NCBI RefSeq assembly: GCF_001640025.1
Contig: NC_031671.1
Span: 806,001 to 870,000 of the forward strand
Source: Sugiyamaella lignohabitans
Taxonomy: Eukaryota; Ascomycota; Dipodascomycetes; Dipodascales; Trichomonascaceae
Direction of reading: 5' to 3'
DNA length: 64,000 nt
Under the pieces are notes generated by a model. It had not been told where the DNA came from and made no database searches. It was given only the letters and a program-made list of their open reading frames with translations. The position numbers were made by a program, and so were the translations under genes. Positions 43,841 to 51,671 of the stretch are shown here, in pieces (position 1 is the stretch's first letter; the number at the start of each line of letters is the position of its first letter).

Positions 43841-44623
43841 ATGTCAGATTCCGTTGGCACCACGAAGTCCAATATTTTCGGAACTATTGGTACAGTTTTA
43901 TGGTGTATCCAGCTAATACCTCAAATCATTCACAATTACAGAAGGAAATCTACGGAGGGCCTACCACCTCTGATGCTCTTATTATGGGCAGCCTCAGGAG
44001 TTCCATTTGCTATTTATTTTATTGTCCAGAAATCTAATATTCCTGTCCAAGTGCAACCCAATGTGTTTCTTTTTTTTGCATCGATATGCTGGTTCCAAAC
44101 GATGGTATATCCCCCCCGACAAATGAATAAGAAGAGAGCAACCGTTTATTTTGTGAGTACTTTAGCTGTATTTGCGGGTATTGAAGCTGGATGTATTATT
44201 CCGTTTACCAGACTTTACGAAAAGGGAATAGAATGGCCAACTACCTTGGTTGGAATTATTGCTGCAGTGTTGTTGGGTGTCGGGTTATTGCCACCATACT
44301 GGGAGATTTATAAGCGTGGTGGTCAGGTGGTGGGAATCAATTTCATCTTCTTGACAATTGATAGTGGTGGAGCTCTTTTCAGTACTCTAAGTTTAGTGTT
44401 CCAAAAAGGATCTCTTGATATTTTGGGATGTGTCCTTTACATCGTAATTTTAGTCCTTGAAGGGGGGATTTTTTTATCACAAGCTATTTGGCTTTTAAGG
44501 ACGAGGATAGTGCGCAGAGCGGCCAGCGAAGAAAGAGTTTGCTGTGATGAAGTAGGCAGTGGCTTGAAAGGTGATAAATTGGTATTGTCAGAAGCGATTC
44601 CTGATGAAAATGAGATAGTATAA
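43841..44623 (+). CDS. PQ-loop repeat membrane protein
   Basis: Single exon, 260 residues, about seven membrane segments. The first PQ loop is canonical (TVLWCIQLIPQIIHNYRRKS, then TEGLP). The second has Pro-Pro in place of Pro-Gln (LLPPYWEIYKRGGQVVGIN). The C-terminus is charged and cytosolic. PQ-loop proteins include lysosomal or vacuolar cationic amino-acid exporters (Ypq1-3), cystinosin and SWEET carriers; this one looks like the fungal members of unknown substrate. Transport is inferred from family only. The start ATG is preceded by a T- and A-rich leader. A second frame overlapping at 43777-44037 is a shadow. Confidence 0.83.
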   Translation: MSDSVGTTKSNIFGTIGTVLWCIQLIPQIIHNYRRKSTEGLPPLMLLLWAASGVPFAIYFIVQKSNIPVQVQPNVFLFFASICWFQTMVYPPRQMNKKRATVYFVSTLAVFAGIEAGCIIPFTRLYEKGIEWPTTLVGIIAAVLLGVGLLPPYWEIYKRGGQVVGINFIFLTIDSGGALFSTLSLVFQKGSLDILGCVLYIVILVLEGGIFLSQAIWLLRTRIVRRAASEERVCCDEVGSGLKGDKLVLSEAIPDENEIV

Positions 44624-44721
44624 CTTCAAGTTTCAAAAGAGTCTTGTTGCTCAATGTAAATATCTATTTATTATAATTTAATTTGTTAATAGACAATTGA
44701 TTAGTGGTAGCTAATACCTTG

Positions 44722-45267
44722 TTATATGCATTGGGTAGTATCCCAAAAACGACCCCCTCTAGCTTCTGCCTCTTTATCCATCTCTTTCAGCTCATCACTG
44801 ATCCAATTCTCCATTTTATGATTGACAAAATAGCCAAAATCCCATTCTTCCTCTAAAAGGCGATCTTGAGAATCTACCCATACGTATACACCAGCTTTAA
44901 CTTGTCTTGACTCCGCAATATCGAGAACATCGAGTACCAACCTTTCATACTCCTCGCCCTCAAACATATCTAGCTTAATGATTTCCTCTTCGGACAGATT
45001 ATACACTACTGTTCCTAGAACGAGGTCTTTATCATCTCCTCTAATAACGGCTGGGTAATCAACATCCTTTACTTTGTGCCGTTTGAAATTCTCTAATTTG
45101 GCTGGGTTCACCTTAAGGGATTTTACATCTAGCTCCAGTTTCCCTGAGATAACCCTTGCCAACACACTAGGCGACATAAGAGTCCCATAGCTAATTTTCG
45201 TTAGAATTTCCAAATTTTAATCATTATGTACTCACAAGAAACAGGTCGAAGGTTTGTTAACCGTCAT
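44722..45267 (-). CDS. AIG2/gamma-glutamylcyclotransferase-like protein
   Basis: Two exons, 45236-45267 and 44722-45190, with a 45-nt intron (GTGAGT, TTCTAAC, ATTAG). The product is 166 residues. The join builds the family signature FFYGTLM near residue 10, which binds the substrate, then the Tyr-Pro-Ala-Val block (DYPAVIRG) and the acidic motif LDMFEGEEYERL with the likely catalytic Glu. The C-terminus is acidic and ends CI. AIG2-like proteins resemble gamma-glutamylamine cyclotransferases, but substrates in fungi are largely unknown. The long exon has no ATG at its head, which supports the short first exon. Confidence 0.85.
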
Positions 45268-45515
45268 CTCAAGGTTTGATATAGGCTGAAAACATAGGTA
45301 AATAAACGGCGGTAGATAACGCATGATAAGAGATCCACACGGCTTCATCTATTCCAGCCGAAAACGCAAGAATCACTTTTGAATCATTTAAGAATCATTT
45401 CATATCTCATCTCAAGACTCATTCCTATAATGATAAATGGTACACAACAAATGTTGGACTAGCAAATAGAATAAATTATAATTATAATAAATAGTTGACA
45501 AAATTGATAAATACG

Positions 45516-46478
45516 TTATAATGCAGTTCCTCTGTCAAAAGAGTCCCGGATCTCTTTCGTATATTTATCATAATGCCTTGATAGCTTCTGGTTGAACTGC
45601 TTGTTTTTCTCATTAACTAACGAAGTTAGTAACCCATTCCAAGAGAGCTCTTCAAATCTAAAAAAAAAATACTTACTGTATGTTACTTGACCATCAACTC
45701 CATTCTTTCTCCTTTTCATCCGCTGTTCGTCTCTGCTATTGTTAGAAATCTAAATACACATTCCACACCGAAAAAAATCTCTAGAATTATTAAGAAGAAC
45801 TTACGCTTTCTTTAAATTGTCGACCAAATTATCCACAGCTTCTTTGGATGGTTTGGAGTGAATAGCATCAATTTCAGCTGAGTCTCGTCTTACTATCAAA
45901 CCCTCATCTTTGCTGACTGCTATGACTATACCGTCTTGGTCTTGCAATCGACTGGATTGCGGTTCCACCAATTTGAGCTTTTCTTTCTTGTACCTTCGGA
46001 TATCTGGACGAAAGTTTTTGATCTGTTTATTGTACGCTTTCTCAGCAGTGGAAGAGAAATCTACATAGAGGTTAGACTCAGTACAATAAGGCTAAAAGCA
46101 TCAGCTACCAAGAATCTGCACCAAAACAATCCTGGAAATCGCAAACTTACCAGAAAATACAGAGCTCTCAATAGATTTCTCAACTTTGTTTTTCTTTTGA
46201 TCCCATTTTTCTGATTCTTCGATTGTCCAGTCCCAAACCCGTTTTCGTTCAAAATCTTCTCCTGTCTCTTTAGACTCGAGTTCTGCCAACTCAAATTCCG
46301 CAGCTTCTCTTTGCCTTTGTAGGCGTGCTTGTAGTTTTTCGTCGACTTTACTTCGTTTGTGTTCCTCGTATACCTCACTACGATTTGCTTTCAATGACTC
46401 ATTAGCGCGCTTGCGAAGCGATTTAAATCGCTCCTCTCGGCTCAATTTCAAATCGGGGCTTGAAGAGCTTTTACTCAT
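45516..46478 (-). CDS. SYF2: Pre-mRNA splicing factor Syf2
   Basis: Four exons: 46151-46478, 45805-46060, 45677-45735 (59 nt), 45516-45616. Introns are 90, 69 and 60 nt; the product is 247 residues. The protein is mostly helical and charged (RQREAAEFELAELESKETG), with the C-terminal block shared by all Syf2 proteins: DFSSTAEKAYNKQIKNF and RHYDKYTKEIRDSFDRGTAL. Syf2 is part of the NineTeen complex associated core of the catalytic spliceosome. I used the ATG at 46478; 17 extra upstream codons are open but lack family resemblance. The repeat copy at 46531-46658 sits in its promoter. Confidence 0.92.
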
Positions 46479-46530
46479 AACAAGATACTGTGTAAGAGCT
46501 TTCAAGTGGTAAAGCAAAACCACACTCAAA

Positions 46531-46658
46531 TCTGTTGACTGTGCGTATGCCAGCCGCGGTATAGCTATTCAGTTAATACTACTCTGGGACTGGTGTACTC
46601 AGGCGCGCTTTCTTCTCTTATAAACGAAGTGTATTACAATAAACATATAACATATTGT
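46531..46658. repeat. Direct repeat, copy A
   Basis: 46531-46590 matches 48784-48843 at 58 of 60 positions, and 46565-46611 matches 48880-48926 at 46 of 47, same orientation. It bounds the left side of the secreted-protein cluster and lies in the SYF2 upstream region. Confidence 0.9.
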
Positions 46659-46682
46659 TGCTTGTTCCATCTAACAGTCATG

Positions 46683-47240
46683 TGATTCCTACTCTTCTGC
46701 ATATCTGTATCAACAGCTTTTGCACTTCAGCATCACAACCGATCATTTATTCTATGAAGACGTATACGACCACCTGGTGTCTCTCATGACGGTAACGAAT
46801 TAGATCTAGACTTGAGAATACATGGTGTATTAGACAATAGTGTGACTTCAAGCTCATTGATAGAAGCTGGCTTAAATATAGCTCCTGTCGGAACTTGTAG
46901 TAACGTCAGTAGTTCAGTGAATGACCTCGATAGTTTAGGCACTCAAAACGTAGCAGTTCGGAATTATTATTCAGCTTACGTCAGCGATTCAGGGAATTGT
47001 GATAGTACAGACCTAAAAACATGTTTGACTGGGGGATGTAACAACGTAAATTCTGCTTATAATGCATACAAATTCGGGAATGATCAATGTTGTACTGGCA
47101 TGACAGTTATACCATATCCTCACCATTCTTGTCAGCAGAATAGTGTTTCATCTGTATTTGTAGCGCACAGAATGCAATCACAATGTTACGTGAGAGCATT
47201 ATATTCTTGGTCTGCTGTATGTCAAGATGCTAACTGTTAA
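46683..47240 (+). pseudogene. Broken copy of a secreted Cys-rich protein family (relic 1)
   Basis: 46812-47240 is an open frame of about 143 codons, with no ATG at its head, whose end (PYPHHSCQQNS; QCYVRALYSW) resembles the C-terminus of the minus-strand gene at 48044-48721. Its beginning (GVLDNSVTSSSLIEAGLNI) resembles the middle of the gene at 47568-48047 (GVIDNSLTAQALVDGGLD). Further upstream, homology to that gene continues at 46683-46787 in a different frame (HFSITTDHLFYEDVYDHL), so the copy carries at least one frame break near 46780 and lacks a signal peptide and start. Nine or more cysteines remain in the open part. Function of the family is unknown; a spliced gene is possible but no donor and branch pair was found at the break. 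Confidence 0.6.
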
Positions 47241-47269
47241 TATTTATGATTAATACCATAGATTCTACC

Positions 47270-47540
47270 ATAGGAGTATCATCAATCATTTTAATGTGTC
47301 AACCTCCGCTGTTGAGTCAGTTATCAACAATGGCATGGATCTATTATATAAACATTGTCCGATCATAGGCGTTAAGTTGCCCAAATTGTGATTTACTTGT
47401 CAGATCGCATATACCAAAGCATCGTTATTACATCGTGCTCAGAACTATTTTATTCTAATTATGGAATCTCGATTCCGCTGTGAAACCTATTATGTCAGTA
47501 AAGCATCAGAGCCTCAGGATTTATTATTTAATCTATAAAG
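47270..47540 (+). pseudogene. Degenerate relic of the same family (relic 2)
   Basis: Plus-strand translation near 47287-47380 gives NVSTSAVESVINNGMDLL, which resembles DVSTADVDSIAQAVDGNSF of the gene at 48044-48721. A stop follows soon, and a weak match to the next conserved block appears in another frame near 47420-47480. It lies in tandem behind relic 1. The resemblance is short, so this is tentative. Confidence 0.35.
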
Positions 47541-47567
47541 TATTGATTTGATTTTCTTATTAAGATG

Positions 47568-48047
47568 TTATAGCATAGCTTTAACATTAATAGTCCGAAC
47601 ATAATGTTGTATTTGATCATGCCCCTGTGTCATTATTTGGAACAGCCCAGTACTATTCACCGTTGTAATAGGTCTGATCGGACTAGTATCTAGACCTCCA
47701 TCTACTAAGGCTTGGGCGGTTAGGCTGTTATCAATAACACCAGACATCAACAATCTGCCCCTCATTTCGTATCCGTCGAATGAAACAGACGGCGTGATAT
47801 GCTCAGCCAGGCTTATCATACACGGGTACAACTGTCTATATACAGTATCGTTAAAATAATAGCCCGATATGTTTGCAATCGTAAAATGACTGCATTCTGC
47901 AGGAATGAAGTAATAGAACTCGTGGTTAATAGCACGAATGCAATCCAAGGCAGTATCTAATACTGTGTTGTCGAATACGTAGCCCTGACATGGCATTAGT
48001 GCAATAGTTAATAGATAAGTAATCAGAAAGTAAATAGCTGAAGTCAT
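47568..48047 (-). CDS. Secreted protein of unknown family, probably C-terminally truncated
   Basis: 159 residues starting with a clear signal peptide (MTSAIYFLITYLLTIALMPC), then a domain with a few Cys and N-glycosylation-type sites (NIS, NDT, NST). Its middle (GVIDNSLTAQALVDGGLD) is shared with relic 1, but it stops where relic 1 continues into the Cys-rich C-terminal domain, so it looks truncated. Its ATG overlaps the stop of the upstream gene (ATGA). I do not recognise the family. Secreted, fast-changing, Cys-containing proteins of yeasts include killer toxins and cell-surface proteins, but nothing here proves either. Confidence 0.5.
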   Translation of the reverse strand: MTSAIYFLITYLLTIALMPCQGYVFDNTVLDTALDCIRAINHEFYYFIPAECSHFTIANISGYYFNDTVYRQLYPCMISLAEHITPSVSFDGYEMRGRLLMSGVIDNSLTAQALVDGGLDTSPIRPITTVNSTGLFQIMTQGHDQIQHYVRTINVKAML

Positions 48048-48721
48048 AGTTTACAATGTTTGAATAGAGTGATGACCATACATTTTGAGTCTGTTTGTGG
48101 ACGTAGTGATGCGAATACATCATTTCCACCAGAGCAGTCGTGATGTGGCCAATATGTTATGGTTATTGACTCACATTTATCACGATTGCTCCACATTACA
48201 GCATTATAATATGAAGCATATGAATAACAATGCTGTTCAAGTTGAATGTAGTAATCAGCAGATTCACAAGTTTTCTCAACACTGGGGTATGCTTCGTATT
48301 GTTTAAGATTGCAGGCGTTTCCGTTGGTATTATCTGGCGTTGTAGGGTATACCTTGACATCTATGACGTCTGGTATCGAAGAGCCATTGTTGTTAATTGC
48401 AGGACCGCGGTAAGGATACCTCTCTTCGAAGCTATTGCCGTCAACAGCTTGTGCAATACTATCTACGTCAGCCGTGGAAACATCTAGACTACTTAATGTA
48501 TATTCATCTTCATAACCGCTGCTTTGAAATAGTAGTGGCACATACCAATCGTACTCATCACGACAGTTTGCTAGTTGTTGGTCAGTGACTTGCCAATCAA
48601 GACTTCGAGGTAGATTCGGTAGTATTGTCAGATGAGTGTTGTCATAGATTGTATAATTGTATTTTGTCTCTGTATTGTTGATACAGTTGAGGAAACCGAC
48701 GATTGCTGTAATGTTAACCAT
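48044..48721 (-). CDS. Cys-rich protein of the same unknown family, no clear signal peptide
   Basis: 225 residues. It has potential N-glycosylation sites (NIT, NNT, NYT, NGS), a middle block DVSTADVDSIAQAVDGNSF, and a Cys-rich C-terminal domain (KCESITITYWPHHDCSGG, SKCMVITLFKHC) shared with relic 1. Unlike the next gene it lacks a convincing signal peptide (MVNITAIVGFLNCINN), so the N-terminus may be lost or lie in an unseen exon. Copy B of the direct repeat lies 63 bp upstream. Whether it is expressed is unknown; it may also be a decaying copy. Confidence 0.5.
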   Translation of the reverse strand: MVNITAIVGFLNCINNTETKYNYTIYDNTHLTILPNLPRSLDWQVTDQQLANCRDEYDWYVPLLFQSSGYEDEYTLSSLDVSTADVDSIAQAVDGNSFEERYPYRGPAINNNGSSIPDVIDVKVYPTTPDNTNGNACNLKQYEAYPSVEKTCESADYYIQLEQHCYSYASYYNAVMWSNRDKCESITITYWPHHDCSGGNDVFASLRPQTDSKCMVITLFKHCKL

Positions 48722-48783
48722 TTGTGAATGCTGTCTATAGTACCGCTATAGCACGGGATTAATTATATCTATGTGACTCTTAA

Positions 48784-48878
48784 TCTGTTGACTGTGCGTA
48801 TGCCAGCAGCGGTATAGCTATTCAGTTTATACTACTCTGGGACTTATAACGAAGTAAAGAGAAGAAAGATATAACATA
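48784..48878. repeat. Direct repeat, copy B1
   Basis: Matches copy A at 46531-46590 almost perfectly, then skips about 26 bp of copy A and realigns at CTTATAACGAAGT through ATATAACATA. Confidence 0.88.
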
Positions 48879-48879
48879 C

Positions 48880-48926
48880 CTATTCAGTTAATACTACTCT
48901 GGGAGTGGTGTACTCAGGCGCGCTTT
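48880..48926. repeat. Direct repeat, copy B2 (partial)
   Basis: 47 bp equal to 46565-46611 of copy A with one mismatch, directly behind copy B1, so a part of the unit is present in tandem at this end. Confidence 0.9.
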
Positions 48927-49166
48927 GTTCCAGGAGCTGGATTGACCTAGATCTAAAAGGTCGAGAAAGCAGCCAGCCGACCCGGCAGAATTGAAGTAAG
49001 AGACGAATAACAGTTATCATAGCCAATTTACGGACACCGACTAGGCATGTGGGTGGGATAAGTTACCCATATTAGCGTCTAAAACAAATAGGTTAGGGTC
49101 CTTTTCGCAGATCAGTGTAATATCTATTCAACTATATAAACATCTTCGCCGTATAACGCAGATAAT
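48927..49166. other. CTNNBL1 upstream region
   Basis: No gene seen between the repeat B2 and the CTNNBL1 start; presumed promoter. Confidence 0.35.
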
Positions 49167-50948
49167 ATGTCCTCTACAGATCAAATATTTAAGGTAAGTA
49201 TCGGAATTTTACGCGCCCTTAAAAGAGTCGATTTGGGGTCAGGAGCTAACTCGAGACAGGTGGCGTCCGGTCCAGCGCCATCAGATGAGAGCACTAAAAC
49301 TGATGGTTTTGAAGATGACCCCAGGTTTTATGGAAATGACCTAGAGTCATCTCTTCAAGGTCAAGTACTAGACTATATTGAATTGAAAGAAAAGGCAATT
49401 GGACAATTGGCGGGGGCAGATTCGTTTCATAACAGATCATTGTTGAAAAAGGTCGTTGCTAGATTCGTTGGTGCTAGGGAAACAAATGAGACACTACGAG
49501 TGAAACACCCAGACGAACCTCTACAGTTTTTAGAATCTGAGGAAGAGTTATTTGAACGTTTAAAGGATCTGACAATCTTAGCTGATGTTGGCTTATATCG
49601 TGAAATGTCCGAAATGGACGACTTAAAAGATGGCTTATTGTCGTTACTTTTTCATGAAAATAGCGATATTGTGGTCCAGTTGTTTGTTGTGCTTCTCGAG
49701 TTATTACAACCCGATTCTGAAACAGATGTCTCTAGTATCCATAATTTCTATCGTATTCTCATAAATGGCGGCCTTTTAAAAGGTATTGAGCAGTATTTGA
49801 TCAGGCTACAAAAGCCTAACCAAGAAGCGCAAGAAGACGACGTATTGGGTAGGAGGGTGGAAGAAGAGAAAGCAACGCTAGATTTATTGTCGTCACTTGC
49901 TGAAATAGATGAGTTTATCTTGAACTTTTCAAATTGTTCTGATCTGTTTGACAGTTTGATAACAAGAATACAAAACAAGGAACCTGGAGACTTAGTGTCG
50001 GAAAATCGCCTTAGTTGTGCCTTGATAGTGCAAAGCCTTCTTTCAAACGGACCTCTGGCTAAAGTTTTAATTACGGCTAGCTCAGTTGAAAGCATTCTAA
50101 ATGTCACATCCACATATATTTATAAAGATCCAGAGCCATATGAAACGGATAAACTGTTTTCTGAGTGTGTTTTCGATGTATTATCTTCCATCTCAGTTAA
50201 TTCTAGGGATGATTTTCTAAACTTTGAAGGGCCAGAGCTAATGATAAAACTATTGAGGGATGCAAATTGGGCTGTGGGACCCGCTCTGAGAGTATTAAAG
50301 ACTTCGGTAAGAGATGATGATGGTCGTATTGCAAATTTGATTATAGAATCAGGTGGATTGAAACACCTGTTCAAGCTATTATACAAAGGGTCTAAAGGAG
50401 AAGTGGACGATGTGATTTCGGTACTTGCAAATTTATTACACTGGCTCCCCTTAGAATCACCAGGACGAATTAGAGTAATTGGGAAGTTGATCGAGAAAGA
50501 CTATCGTGCAGTTAGATTACTACTACGGAAACGTAGGAAGTTTTGTAACCTCATCGGAGAACTGCGGTCAAGGCTATCTGATAGTGCGCTCGAAGAAAAA
50601 ATGGAAATTATTACAGAATTGGAAGAAGCTGGTGTGGACAAGCAAAATCGTATTGATATTATACTCGCTTGGTTGACTGTCGAAAGTACAAGAATTGGCC
50701 GTGACGTGATCAAACTATTAAGCTCAGAACCTGGAAATTTATTCCAGTCACTGCGTAGTTATATCAGTGAGCTTAACCTGATAATTAGAGCGGAAACCGA
50801 GGAGCCGGCGATGCCCAAAGATGAGCTGGAGTTCTTACGAATGGAGGAGGAAATGGTTTCATCCTTGGTCAGCCAGATGAAGCATTCTCTACAGCCAGGG
50901 TATGTAAACTTGCAGCAGGGGTCTTACAAAAAAATTATAAGCCAATAA
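49167..50948 (+). CDS. Beta-catenin-like protein 1 homologue (CTNNBL1), splicing-associated ARM-repeat protein
   Basis: Read straight through, the frame encodes 593 residues. It has the family order: charged N-terminus, the N-terminal helical motif (DSFHNRSLLKKVVARFVG; ETLRVKHPDEPLQFLESEEE), then armadillo repeats (LKDGLLSLLFHENSDIVVQL; ALRVLKTSVRDDDG), and a C-terminal helix (MEEEMVSSLVSQMKHSL). CTNNBL1 binds Prp19-complex proteins and is missing from S. cerevisiae. A likely intron lies at 49194-49259 (GTAAGT, GCTAAC, ACAG), 66 nt and stop-free, so spliced and unspliced forms keep frame: 571 or 593 residues. The splice form is undecided. Confidence 0.8.
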   Translation: MSSTDQIFKVSIGILRALKRVDLGSGANSRQVASGPAPSDESTKTDGFEDDPRFYGNDLESSLQGQVLDYIELKEKAIGQLAGADSFHNRSLLKKVVARFVGARETNETLRVKHPDEPLQFLESEEELFERLKDLTILADVGLYREMSEMDDLKDGLLSLLFHENSDIVVQLFVVLLELLQPDSETDVSSIHNFYRILINGGLLKGIEQYLIRLQKPNQEAQEDDVLGRRVEEEKATLDLLSSLAEIDEFILNFSNCSDLFDSLITRIQNKEPGDLVSENRLSCALIVQSLLSNGPLAKVLITASSVESILNVTSTYIYKDPEPYETDKLFSECVFDVLSSISVNSRDDFLNFEGPELMIKLLRDANWAVGPALRVLKTSVRDDDGRIANLIIESGGLKHLFKLLYKGSKGEVDDVISVLANLLHWLPLESPGRIRVIGKLIEKDYRAVRLLLRKRRKFCNLIGELRSRLSDSALEEKMEIITELEEAGVDKQNRIDIILAWLTVESTRIGRDVIKLLSSEPGNLFQSLRSYISELNLIIRAETEEPAMPKDELEFLRMEEEMVSSLVSQMKHSLQPGYVNLQQGSYKKIISQ

Positions 50949-51031
50949 TACAGACTTCTGCTGTTGTTAATAGCACGTAAATAAATAAAAGAAACAAACG
51001 TTTTTAAAGAATTGGACGCAAACCATATACA

Positions 51032-51406
51032 TTATTTTGAGCCTTCGTCTTCTTCTTTCATTTTGACTTTTAAGAACACAGCTGAACTTGAAGAAAATAT
51101 TCGCTCTTGATCGGTCAGCATCGCCCGCCTTTTGTTTTGACTACCTTTAACGTAGTTATCAAAACCTTTCACTATGTTACCGTTTTGAGTATCTTCAAGA
51201 TAGTTGCCTTCAAGCTGGTAAATTTGTTCTTCGACTTGATTCTATAAAAGTTAGTCACTTACATATCAAGGGGTACACTTTGTTAGCAGCGAGATACTTA
51301 CCAGATTTTTGTCGAGTACCCGTTTCTTTGCAATCAGATCTTTAAGCTCCTTTTTCATTTTCTCATATTCGGCATTTAAATTTTCGTCATTGTTATAGCT
51401 CGGCAT
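51032..51406 (-). CDS. EAF6: NuA4/histone acetyltransferase subunit Eaf6
   Basis: Two exons, 51302-51406 and 51032-51241, with a 60-nt intron (GTAAGT, GACTAAC, TATAG); 104 residues. A leucine-rich coiled coil (about 10-45) leads to the conserved block QIYQLEGNYLEDTQNGNIVK followed by GFDNYV. Eaf6 is a small scaffold subunit of the NuA4 and NuA3 acetyltransferases. The C-terminus is charged and Ser-rich. It converges with the CTNNBL1 gene (83-bp gap) and is divergent from SNF5, so two chromatin genes share a promoter. Confidence 0.92.
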
Positions 51407-51671
51407 TTTGAGATGTGTGAACAGTGCTGGTGGTTCAGGGCAACATCGAAAACATATAAACATGTATATAAGTTGGCGCCACGGCGGCTACAAGTCACTT
51501 CACCAAATCTCGTGAACGCGACATTAACAGTAGTCGACTGCTAATCGGTGCTACTTCTCGACTGACCCCTTTTTTATAGAACAAACGATAAAACTTAAAA
51601 ACGGTCGAATATTCAACCATAAAAAGTAGTTTATTTGCACTTATCTCGAAATTTACCTATAGCTGTGTGTT

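Noticed and set aside
46683..48721. Calling the secreted-protein cluster killer toxins
   Set aside because: Secretion signal, Cys content and decay are compatible, but there is no recognisable toxin domain, processing site pattern or immunity gene.
46531..48926. Direct repeats as LTRs of a retrotransposon
   Set aside because: No gag, protease or reverse transcriptase sequence, no primer-binding site, and no TG...CA ends noticed.
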